Assembly (NCBI GenBank): GCA_963674475.2
Contig: CAXXFQ010000024.1
Span: 186,001 to 250,000, forward strand
DNA length: 64,000 bases
Source: CAXXFQ01 sp963674475
GTDB taxonomy: Bacteria; Planctomycetota; Planctomycetia; Pirellulales; Thermoguttaceae
Direction of reading: 5' to 3'
Shown: one piece after another, positions 53,006-62,000 of the stretch
How positions within the stretch are numbered: position 1 is the first letter of the stretch
How the letters are laid out: each line of letters opens with the position of its first letter
The notes under the pieces: generated by a model
The model's input: only the letters and a program-made list of their open reading frames with translations
Told to the model about the DNA's origin: nothing
Databases searched by the model: none
Made by a program: the position numbers and the translations under genes

Positions 53006-55822
53006 ATGGCAGGCGGCAGTGACATTCGAGCAGGCGCGGCGTACGTCGAGCTGTACACGAAGAACAGCAAGTTTGTGCGCGGGCTCAACCAGGCCCAGCG
53101 TCGGGTCGCTACGTTTGCCCAGACAACTCGCGCGTCGGCCACGAAACTCCTGGGTCTCTCCGCCCTCTTCGCCGCACCCTTCGTCGCCGGAGGTAAGGTG
53201 TTTGCGGGTTTCCAACAGCAGATGGCCAACGTGTCGACAATGCTCGACGAACCGGCCGCCCACATGGATACCTTTCGAAAAAGCGTCCAGGCGATGTCGA
53301 TTGAGTTCGGCCAGTCGACCGAGACCCTTTCGGCCGGGCTGTACGATATCCTCTCGGCGTCAGTCCCGGCCGAAAAAGCGCTCGATACCCTGAGCGTCAG
53401 CGCGAAGGCGGCCAAAGCGGGCATGAACGAAACGGGCATCGCGGCCGATGCCATCACGACAATGCTCAATGCTTATGGCCTCGAAGCCGAGCATGCGGCC
53501 GATATCTCCGACTGGCTCTTCACGATCGTCAAGCGGGGCAAGACGAATTTCGGCGAGCTGGCCCCAAGCATCGGCAACGTCGCGACAATCGCCAGCACGG
53601 CGGGGGTCAGCCTCGAGGAGCTGGGCGGCACGATCGCAACCCTCACCAAGAACGGCGTCAAGACCGAGAACGCGATCACGGCGGTCAATGCGATCATCTC
53701 CTCCTTCTTAAAACCGACTGACGAAGGGGCCCAATATGCCAAGACGCTGGGTTTCGAGCTCAATTCGACAACCCTTGCCAGCGAAGGCTTGCTTGGCGTC
53801 TTCGAGCGGCTTAACCAGCTCCCGCCCGATGCGATCTCGAAACTGTTTCCCAATATTCGGGCCCTCAAGGGTGTTTTGCCCGCCTTGCAAAACGTCGAAG
53901 GGTTCGCCGACGATATCGCCGCGATGGGCAACCGGACGGGCTCGACCGAAGAAGCGTTCAAAAAGATGTCCGCGACGATGTCTGCCGCGTTCGATTCGGC
54001 CAAGCAGTCGGCCTTGGGCGTCATGGCAGTCATTGGCGAATCGATGTCTCCTGTCCTCTCGAATCTGTTCGGCCAGTTCACCGCGATGGCCCAATCGACC
54101 ATGGGCTGGGTTGGTGCGAATCAAGGTCTGGTCGTCGGTCTGGCAGCAATGGTGGCGATGGTCGGCGCGTCTGGGGCTGGGATGCTGGTCCTATCGGCTG
54201 CCGGGTCGACAGTTGCGACCGTCTTTGCGCTTGCCTCGGGCGCCGTTGGTGCGTTCGGGACGATTGTCGGTGTCAGTGGCACGGTGATCGCCGGGCTGTC
54301 GGGAATTTTTAGTATGGTCGGTGCGGCGCTGACGGCCTTCATCGGGATGGTCCAAAGCGGGACACTAGTTACCGCCGCTTGGAACGTTGTCTACACGGCG
54401 ATGGCCTACGGAATGATTGCGGGCGAGGCGGTGATCGCGGCGGCGACGGCAGGCTACGCTGCCCTCTCGGCCGCCATCACCTTGTGTACTACGAAAGCCG
54501 GACTGCAGTCGATCGTCTTCTCGATCCAGATCGGCCTGTTGAATGTAATCATCGCCACCCAAACCGCTCTGGCGGTAAGCTGCTCGGTGCTGGCCGGGGC
54601 GTTCAGTATGCTGAGCACCGTCGTCATGGCGGTCGGCTCGGTCCTGATGGCGGTGGTTGCCTCCCCTGCCCTCTTGGTCGTCGCGGCACTGGTGACGATC
54701 GGCGGGGTCGTCCTCTGGTGTACCGGGGCCCTCGGCAAGCTGTGGAGTTTTATCAAGGGAGCGTTCGGCGGGGCACTTGGCTGGCTTGGCAAAAAGCTCA
54801 GCTGGCTCGGTGGCGTATTCAGCTCGGTCTTCAAGAAGATCCTCGGGTGGATCGGCAGCTTTGGCCAGTCGATCACCGACTCGATGGGCAAGGCGGGTGG
54901 CGGCTTCGACAAGTTTGGTGGCGATGCAAAGAAGGCAGCGGCAAACGCGAAGAAGGCGGCCAAGGAAGCCCAGAAGGCAATGCAGGACATGCAGAAGGCC
55001 AGCGGTGCCGGTGCCTCTGGTGGCTCGGGCAAAGCCAATGCCGAAGGCGACTACCTTGAGCAGCTCAAGCGGCAGAAGCGGGATATCGAGATCGGCCGGA
55101 TCGAGGACGACTATCAACGACAGCGGGCCGGGATCACTGCGAAGTACGATGACAAGCACAAAGAGGCTGAAGGGAAGTTCGGCAAGGGGATCACGCAGGA
55201 GCGTTACGACGTGGAGAAGAAGTCCGCCTATCGCCAGTACGTTGACGATGCTCAAGACGGCAAGATGGATCACGATACGGCCCGTCAAAAATACGAGGCT
55301 ACTTTAGACCGGCTCGCGAAACGACTCGAAGGCAGCCCGGTCTTCGATCAGCTCAACCAGAACGAGCAGGCCGAGGTCACCGCCCTCAATGAAAATCGCC
55401 AACGTGACCTGGCCGAGCAAAAGCGGCGGGAGCAGGCCGATATCGCGTCGGGGAACAAGTCGCTCAGCTCGCAGCTCGAGCGAGAGAAGATCAATGCCCA
55501 GTACCAAGGCGACGACCGAGGGCGTAATTTGGCCCTGAACGAGCTCAATCGCAAGGAGGCTCTCGAAGGTGCCAAATCAGGCGGCCTTGACATTGACCTG
55601 GTCAATAAGCGGTTCGACTTGAAGCGTCAACTAATCGACTCGGATAAAGGCATTAGCCAGGCCAAGCAGCGAGTGACCGGGGCGTTTAGCGGCTTCGCAG
55701 CGATGCGTTTCGGTGGTGGCCAGACCGAGCAGAAACGAATCGCGACCGCGACGGAAACGGCTGCCGAAAACACCGGGAAGCTGGTCAAACAAGGCAAGAA
55801 GAATAGGTTGTCGTTCTCATGA
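53006..55822 (+). CDS. Tail tape measure protein
   Basis: 938 residues. The N-terminal third is the TP901-type tape measure domain (FAGFQQQMANVSTMLDEPAA, FGQSTETLSAGLYDILSASV, EKALDTLSVSAKAAKAGMNE, LTKNGVKTENAITAVNAIIS). Residues ~370-590 contain long hydrophobic helices (GLVVGLAAMVAMVGASGAGM and later ones) that may enter the host membrane. The last 300 residues are charged coiled coil (AKKAAKEAQKAMQDMQKASG). The protein sets tail length: 938 residues at 1.5 angstrom per residue suggests about 140 nm. Confidence 0.93.
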   Translation: MAGGSDIRAGAAYVELYTKNSKFVRGLNQAQRRVATFAQTTRASATKLLGLSALFAAPFVAGGKVFAGFQQQMANVSTMLDEPAAHMDTFRKSVQAMSIEFGQSTETLSAGLYDILSASVPAEKALDTLSVSAKAAKAGMNETGIAADAITTMLNAYGLEAEHAADISDWLFTIVKRGKTNFGELAPSIGNVATIASTAGVSLEELGGTIATLTKNGVKTENAITAVNAIISSFLKPTDEGAQYAKTLGFELNSTTLASEGLLGVFERLNQLPPDAISKLFPNIRALKGVLPALQNVEGFADDIAAMGNRTGSTEEAFKKMSATMSAAFDSAKQSALGVMAVIGESMSPVLSNLFGQFTAMAQSTMGWVGANQGLVVGLAAMVAMVGASGAGMLVLSAAGSTVATVFALASGAVGAFGTIVGVSGTVIAGLSGIFSMVGAALTAFIGMVQSGTLVTAAWNVVYTAMAYGMIAGEAVIAAATAGYAALSAAITLCTTKAGLQSIVFSIQIGLLNVIIATQTALAVSCSVLAGAFSMLSTVVMAVGSVLMAVVASPALLVVAALVTIGGVVLWCTGALGKLWSFIKGAFGGALGWLGKKLSWLGGVFSSVFKKILGWIGSFGQSITDSMGKAGGGFDKFGGDAKKAAANAKKAAKEAQKAMQDMQKASGAGASGGSGKANAEGDYLEQLKRQKRDIEIGRIEDDYQRQRAGITAKYDDKHKEAEGKFGKGITQERYDVEKKSAYRQYVDDAQDGKMDHDTARQKYEATLDRLAKRLEGSPVFDQLNQNEQAEVTALNENRQRDLAEQKRREQADIASGNKSLSSQLEREKINAQYQGDDRGRNLALNELNRKEALEGAKSGGLDIDLVNKRFDLKRQLIDSDKGISQAKQRVTGAFSGFAAMRFGGGQTEQKRIATATETAAENTGKLVKQGKKNRLSFS

Positions 55823-56625
55823 CAGTGACCATCTACGAACAGCACGGCTCCTGCGCCCTCACCGATGGCGAGAGTCCGCAGGTCGAGCGAAAGTACGTCA
55901 TCGAGGGTACGTCGGACCCGGCGACAGCCCGGACGGAGTTCCTCGACATCCTGCCCAACGAGTACATGGGCCTGTTTCTCAATGAGATTGAGATCGAGCC
56001 CGTCGGTACCGATTGGTGGTACGGCACGGCGACCTATTCGCTTGACGAGATGGGCGATTCGAGCGGCGACTCCTGGTCCTACGAGTTCGACACGACCGGC
56101 GGCTCGACGAAGATCACGCAGAGTCTGACGACGGTCAGCGGCTATGCCCCCACCGGCAAGACTGCACCGAACTTCCAAGGGGCGATCGGTTACGACGGCC
56201 AGACGGTCAACGGGTGCGAGATCACGATCCCGACGTTCAAGTGGACCGAGACGCACTACAAGCCGGTCATCTTCATCGATAAAAACTATCGTCTCACACT
56301 GGCGAACATGACCGGAACGGTCAATCAGAATGCCTTCCGCGATTTCCAAGCGGGTGAGGTCCTGTTTCTCGGCGCAGTCGGTCAACGCCGCGGGAACAAG
56401 GATTGGGAGCTGCAGTACCACTTCGCCGCGTCACCGAACCTTTCTAACCTGAGCGTCGGCCAGATCAGCGGGATCGCCAAAGAGGGTTGGCAGTATTTGT
56501 GGGTCATGTACGAGGAGATCGAGGACGCCTACAAGCTGATCTCCGTCCCGCGTGCTGCCTACGTCGAGCAGGTCTACCGGTATACAGATTTCCTTTGGCT
56601 TCTTATCGGGACACTGCCAGCATGA
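55819..56625 (+). CDS. Tail-tip protein, unknown family
   Basis: 268 residues; its ATG overlaps the tape measure stop (ATGA). Beta-rich: MTVTIYEQHGSCALTDGESP, VERKYVIEGTSDPATARTEF, and DEMGDSSGDSWSYEFDTTGG. Position after the tape measure suggests a distal tail protein. No firm family is seen. Confidence 0.65.
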   Translation: MTVTIYEQHGSCALTDGESPQVERKYVIEGTSDPATARTEFLDILPNEYMGLFLNEIEIEPVGTDWWYGTATYSLDEMGDSSGDSWSYEFDTTGGSTKITQSLTTVSGYAPTGKTAPNFQGAIGYDGQTVNGCEITIPTFKWTETHYKPVIFIDKNYRLTLANMTGTVNQNAFRDFQAGEVLFLGAVGQRRGNKDWELQYHFAASPNLSNLSVGQISGIAKEGWQYLWVMYEEIEDAYKLISVPRAAYVEQVYRYTDFLWLLIGTLPA

Positions 56626-57383
56626 GACAGTCGGTCAAAAAAGGCGAGCCCCTTTCTATTCCTGCCGATGAATACAACACATTCCTGCAGGTGGCCAACG
56701 ACTACCGCACCAAAAGTGTCGCGGCCAGACCGTTGCAGCAAGAGCGCCACGTCCCCCACGGCTTGGTTCGCATCAAGAATGCTACCGACGACGACTTGGA
56801 TCGATTCTCGGTCCTCGGGATCGATGGGCCGCTCTTCTCGCCGAATGGCAGCCTTGAGGAGTATCAGAACCGCTTGGCGTTTGTCGGCGTGACACCGACG
56901 CCCGACCATCTTGATAAGTTCGCCATCATCCAAGAACCGCTGGCCATCGGTGCGATCGGCTTGGCGATGATATCGGGGATCTCGGTTGTGCAGGTCAATG
57001 TCAGTAGCGCGCTGGATGAATTCGTCGAAGTGGCTGACGGTCAGAGCGGCCATTTGCAAAGCACGCCCGCCGGGTCGGCGAGGATCCTCGAAAAAAGTTC
57101 CGACACCAGCACCAGTACCACCTGGGCTCATGTACTGCTGGGCGTCAGCTCGTCTTCGGCTGTCGAGATGGCGGTTCTTGACGGGGCACTTGCATCGGGC
57201 GGCTCGGCAACGGCATCGGTCTGGCGATTCGATGGCGAAGATCTTGTCGACACGGACGAGAATGTCACAGTCTACGCTTGGATGCTGAACTCGGGCGAGT
57301 CGGTCGCCGCCGGGACTCAGGTCTGGATTGGCTGGCGAGGTCGTTGGTACATCATGAACGCGGCTTGCCCCCCGGAGGATTAA
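56622..57383 (+). CDS. Tail-tip associated protein
   Basis: 253 residues from the ATG at 56622 (ATGA overlap). MRQSVKKGEPLSIPADEYNT, FLQVANDYRTKSVAARPLQQ begins a type common in tail-tip modules. The C-terminal part (WIGWRGRWYIMNAACPPED) resembles the carbohydrate-facing ends of small tail proteins. A longer frame from 56487 overlaps the previous gene and is rejected. Confidence 0.65.
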   Translation: MRQSVKKGEPLSIPADEYNTFLQVANDYRTKSVAARPLQQERHVPHGLVRIKNATDDDLDRFSVLGIDGPLFSPNGSLEEYQNRLAFVGVTPTPDHLDKFAIIQEPLAIGAIGLAMISGISVVQVNVSSALDEFVEVADGQSGHLQSTPAGSARILEKSSDTSTSTTWAHVLLGVSSSSAVEMAVLDGALASGGSATASVWRFDGEDLVDTDENVTVYAWMLNSGESVAAGTQVWIGWRGRWYIMNAACPPED

Positions 57384-57385
57384 CC

Positions 57386-58354
57386 ATGTTTCGATTCTCG
57401 CCAGGATGCTGTTGTGGGGAAAAGCCGAACCATCTGTGCGACTGTGAAGGCGACATTGGCTTCATGAACAGAGTCACTTTCTCTGATTCAAGTCGCAGTT
57501 GGATGAACGGTAGCATTTACATGTACGGTTTTCCCTATAACTGGATGCCATCACTTTATTCTTACCAGTACGGCGTGAGTCACGGAAGTGGCTGTCCAAC
57601 GCAAGTGACGCTTCCTACATATCGGAACGGCGGTATTTTCGGCTCGACGGGGATATCTTTAAGTTTCCTTAACGGCGGCCACACGTATTTGAGCATCAAG
57701 GATTATGATTCCCCTTACTCCTATCAAACTTTCGAGGGAGGGGCATATGATGGTACGTGTTACGGCCGCGTCTCATCCTGTCACGCGTGGTTCCCTTATT
57801 GGAGTCGACAAACGCTAAACGCATCAGTTGAGCCAGTTGAGTCAACTGACGGGCATTACTGCTCGCTGGGACCGTATGAATTTCCTCAGACGCTGCAAGT
57901 TACGATCAATGGTGGGCAACTTGTTCGTGAAGATTGTAGCGATCCGTTTGGAGAAGATCTTTTTTTAGGGCATACGTTTATGTGTGAGTATTATCCAGCC
58001 CATACCCATGGCGCTCCGCTTTATTGGCATTACCAAAGTGAAGAGGAGTATTTCGGTACTGGAGAGCATTTAGGTGTGTCTGTGAATCTTCGTGGAGCAT
58101 CGCCGTATTACAGCGAATCCTGGGACCCGACCGAATCTGTAGATTGGCTCACGGCAAGGTACGGCCATACCATGCACGTGAATGTCGGCTTCTCGGGATC
58201 GCAGTCATCTTGCGTTGCTGGAGCTATTGGCTACAGGAGAGTTGATAGCAGTGAGTTTGATGCACGCAGTGTGTCGGGTTTCGGGCCAAACAATAAAACC
58301 GACTACAGCGGCGACGGCCCTCCTCAATATGTCGATGCAACTGTCTCATGGTAA
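57386..58354 (+). CDS. Putative receptor-facing tail protein, low GC
   Basis: 322 residues from the ATG at 57386 (GGAGG eight bases upstream). It has eleven or more cysteines and many Tyr, Ser and Gly (FRFSPGCCCGEKPNHLCDCE, YMYGFPYNWMPSLYSYQYGV, HTFMCEYYPAHTHGAPLYWH). No family is recognised. Codon use is AT-richer than the neighbours, as often seen for host-range genes swapped in recently. It is next to last in the structural operon, where fibers or receptor-binding proteins usually lie. Confidence 0.6.
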   Translation: MFRFSPGCCCGEKPNHLCDCEGDIGFMNRVTFSDSSRSWMNGSIYMYGFPYNWMPSLYSYQYGVSHGSGCPTQVTLPTYRNGGIFGSTGISLSFLNGGHTYLSIKDYDSPYSYQTFEGGAYDGTCYGRVSSCHAWFPYWSRQTLNASVEPVESTDGHYCSLGPYEFPQTLQVTINGGQLVREDCSDPFGEDLFLGHTFMCEYYPAHTHGAPLYWHYQSEEEYFGTGEHLGVSVNLRGASPYYSESWDPTESVDWLTARYGHTMHVNVGFSGSQSSCVAGAIGYRRVDSSEFDARSVSGFGPNNKTDYSGDGPPQYVDATVSW

Positions 58355-58734
58355 AATGCACCTTCACCCGCGAAGGCTCCAACGCCGTCTGCACCCGCTG
58401 CGGCCGAGTCGTCAAGAACTACACGGGCGACCTTACCCGCTTGCATGCCGTGTGTCGTGTTGACGTAAACGGCAAGCCGCTGCCGCCATCAAAGCCACCC
58501 ACCATCCTCAAGCGGGCCAAGCATTACGCCGTCGCGGGCGTCCGCTGGAGTTCGGCCGGTTGCCCGAGTCGTAGTGACGAAGAGGTCGAAGCAATTCTTG
58601 CCATCTGCAAGACGTGCGAAAACTACAACGGCGCCGGGTGCAACCTCTGCGGCTGCCGCGTCAATCGCAAGCGAGCCGCCTTGCTCAATAAAGCGAGAAT
58701 GGCAACCGAGCGGTGTCCTGTTGGGCTGTGGTAA
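58348..58734 (+). CDS. Cys-rich zinc-ribbon-like phage protein
   Basis: 128 residues, overlapping the stop of the gene before it. It has two Cys clusters: TFTREGSNAVCTRCGRVVKN and AICKTCENYNGAGCNLCGCR, ending LLNKARMATERCPVGLW. The last motif (M-A-T-E-x-C-P-x-G-x-W) recurs in small planctomycete phage proteins. Likely a metal-bound structural or tail-associated protein. It is the last rightward gene of the element. Confidence 0.75.
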   Translation: MVKCTFTREGSNAVCTRCGRVVKNYTGDLTRLHAVCRVDVNGKPLPPSKPPTILKRAKHYAVAGVRWSSAGCPSRSDEEVEAILAICKTCENYNGAGCNLCGCRVNRKRAALLNKARMATERCPVGLW

Positions 58735-59013
58735 AGTTGGTTGGCATCCTCAAGGACACCGCTCGTTTCGGGATTACTTCTCTTGCTCCCAATTACTCAT
58801 AATCCGCATAAGCAACTGCCATGAGCTTCTCTTGTTCCGATTCCCGATCGTCAGACTTCTTTGTGTTTGATTGACGCTGTTGTAGGTCCATCGCCAAGGT
58901 GGTCAAAAGGCTTTCGTCCAAGGTGGAATTGGCTGAAAGCGGTTCCTGGGAGACAGGTTCGGACAGCCCCACTCGGTTGGTAAAGAAATCATGCGAGACT
59001 CTGACGCCTCGCT
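58735..59013. other. Intergenic at the right edge of the phage
   Basis: No phage gene. Read on the minus strand, 58793-59100 keeps an open frame that looks like the missing C-terminal tail of the large gene to the right (VSHDFFTNRVGLSEPVSQEP, LANSTLDESLLTTLAMDLQQ in approximate order). I find no clear attR sequence. Confidence 0.45.
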
Positions 59014-62000
59014 CTACAGGACGTTGAACCGGGCCGTAGGTGATTTCTGGTGAGTGGTGTTTATCGAGGTTAAGAATGGAAGGAGTGCCGCTTGTTGCAT
59101 ACGGCTTAAAATGGGGGCGGTGGCTTCAATTGGGCTTGAAGTGGTTGCCGGGGCCCCCAGGGCTTTACAGTAGTTTTTGCGGAATTTAAACAGATCGACG
59201 AAATCAACGTCCCCATCGGCATCGGTGTCAAAGCGGGAGTCGAATCCATCGTCGGCACTCGCTTTCATATAAGTGCTACGGAAGCGGAACAAGTCGGCGA
59301 AGTCCACATCCCGGTCGCCATCGACATCGCCGAAGAAGCTGAAGAAGTCGAAAGTATAGTCGGTGGCCATCGGGTTGCCCGCCGGATCGATCACCCCGTC
59401 AGCAAGGAGCGTAGCCGAGTAGTTGCCGTCTGGCAGTCGGCCACCTGACAAACCGGGGAAGGTCCAGGTGGCGGTTTGCGTGATCGGTTCAACGGCCAAG
59501 GCCATTGATCCTGCGGGAATCGTATCGCTGGTGGTGAGGTTCTCGAGCAGCAAGTGCCCGGCGGTTAGTTGATCGAACGCCGCTTCACTGAAATGGACAA
59601 CCAGTTGGTCGAGTTTCGATCTCTGAATGCCGTCTCCGATAATAACCTCAGTAACAGTTGGAGAAATCTGGTCAAATATTTCATATGCCCCGATGTCCAC
59701 CGTGCCGTTTTGAATACGGGGGTTCCTGTCAAGATCAAACGTTAGCGGGTTGCCTCTTACGTTGACTGCCAACGCATTGTCGCCCGCGTTGATGGCGGGA
59801 GAGCCGGGCTGAAGCCGCAGGTCGCCGTAGTCGTCGTTGATCGATTCGTCGATGTCGGGCGTATCAGGATTGTCTCCCCAGCCGTTCCCGCCGTCAGACG
59901 GATTGCGGACGAAGAGTGGATCGCTGCCGATAAGGTTGTGGCTGCTTTCCGGAGTGAGTGTACTATAGTGGTTGGGACCATTCGTGGCAACATTCAAAGA
60001 GAGGATTGAGTTCGTGAGGGTTAGCGTGTCTTCGTCGTAGTTGCAAATCCCGCCGCCATCGCAGTTAGCCGAGTTGCCTGAGATAGTCGAGTTGGTAACC
60101 GCCAATAGACCGATTATATTGAAAACCCCCCCGCCGTTGTTACCTGAGTTTCCCGAAACAGTCGAGTTTGTAACATTTAGTGTGCCGATTATGTTGGAAA
60201 TCCCCCCGCCGTTGTTGCCCGAGTTTCCCGAGATCGTTGAGTCGGTAAGGGTCAGCGTACCGGTTACGTTGAAGATTCCGCCTCCTTGATTAGCTGAGTT
60301 GCTGAAAATAGTTAATCCGTAAGCTCGCAATTCGCTGGAATTGTAAATTCCACCACCGTCGCTATAAGCAGAGTTGCGAGAGATAATCGAATCGATGACG
60401 ACTAGTGTGTTGTTGCGTTCAGAGTTGTAAATCCCGCCGCCGTAAGAAGCTGAGTTGTTCGATATAATGGAACCGGAAACGCCTAAATTGCCATAGTCAT
60501 TGTAAATCCCACCGCCTTTGTCGGCCGAGTTGTTCGATATTGTTGAGTTTCTGAAGTCGAGGTGGCCGCAGCTATCGATCCCACAAGAGTTGTAAATCCC
60601 GCCGCCTTTGTCGGCCGAGTTGCCAGAGATCGTAATATTATTAAGTTCCAGTGTGCCGGAGTTGTAAATCCCACCGCCTTTGTCGGCTAAGCCGCCGGTA
60701 ATAGTGAGGCCATCGATTATTGCATAAACGTTTTCGGCGATATAAAACACACGGCTTTGCTGGTTGGCGTCGATTGTCAGGTTGTTCTCGCTAAAAATTC
60801 TGACATCAGTGTCAAGCGTGAGTTCCCCTAAAACCGGATCGAGTGTGATTTGCTGATCGGCCAACGAGGGGGCAAATTGGATTATGTCGTAATTTTCGTG
60901 TATCTTTGACAGCCAGATGGCTTCGCGAAGACTTAAATCGTTCGGATCGTAGGCCACATCTTTTTCGTCGTCCAGTGTGGTCACGATAAACGGACCATCC
61001 GAAAATATTAGAAGAGTTACCGTAGCGGTGTTTGTGTCTTCAGAAGCGTCAGTATATTTATAGGTAAACGAGTCGGTACCCAGGTAGTTGTCGTTTGGGG
61101 TATAGGAAAACGTACCGTCGGGGTTAAGTGTTAGTGTGCCGTTGGAGGCACCGCTGACCATAACTGCAGATGTTCCCGCAGGCGGATTGTCATTGTTCGC
61201 TACGGTCCCGGTGATTGAGTGATTTATTAAACCGGGAATAATGTCGTCGCTAACTAAAACGGTCTCGAACGCACCAATATCGATCGTTCCGCCAAGGATT
61301 CGGTTGTGGCCTTCTCCACGAACATCCCACAATAATGGTTGGTAGCCATCTGCTGGGGTATGGACGAAAGCATTGTTATTATTGCCTGCGTTGATGGCGG
61401 GAGAGCCTGGTTGAAGTCGCAGGTCGCCGTAGTCGTCATCCTCGGTACCCCAAGTGCCATCGTCACCTGGGTCTGGATTGCGAACGAAGCAGGGATCGAT
61501 GCTGATAAGATTGTGGTTTCTCCCGTCGTGCGGAACTTCGCCATATATGTCTGCATACCAACTATCGCTGGCATCATTCAAAGCAACGATCGAATTGGGT
61601 GCATCAAAGAACCCGGGAATACATTTTCCTTCATTATCGTACCAACAGTTATGTATGCCTCCGCCGCAACTGGCTGAATTGCCCGAGACAGTTGAGTTGG
61701 CGACCTCTATGGGACCCTCGCTATAAATTCCGCCACCGGAGTGGTTGGCCGAGTTGCCTGAGAAAGTTGAATTGGTGATGGTTAGCATGGCGGAGTTGTT
61801 GTAAATTCCGCCACCGGAGTGGTTGGCTGAGTTGCCCGAGAAAGTTAAATTGGTGATGGTTAGCATGTCTGAGTTGTTGTAAATTCCGCCACCGTCACTG
61901 TAAGCCGAGTTGTTCGATATAATCGAATCGGCAATGTATAGATTGCCATTGTTGTAAATTCCGCCACCGCTATTTGCCGAGTTGTCTGATATAGTTGAGT

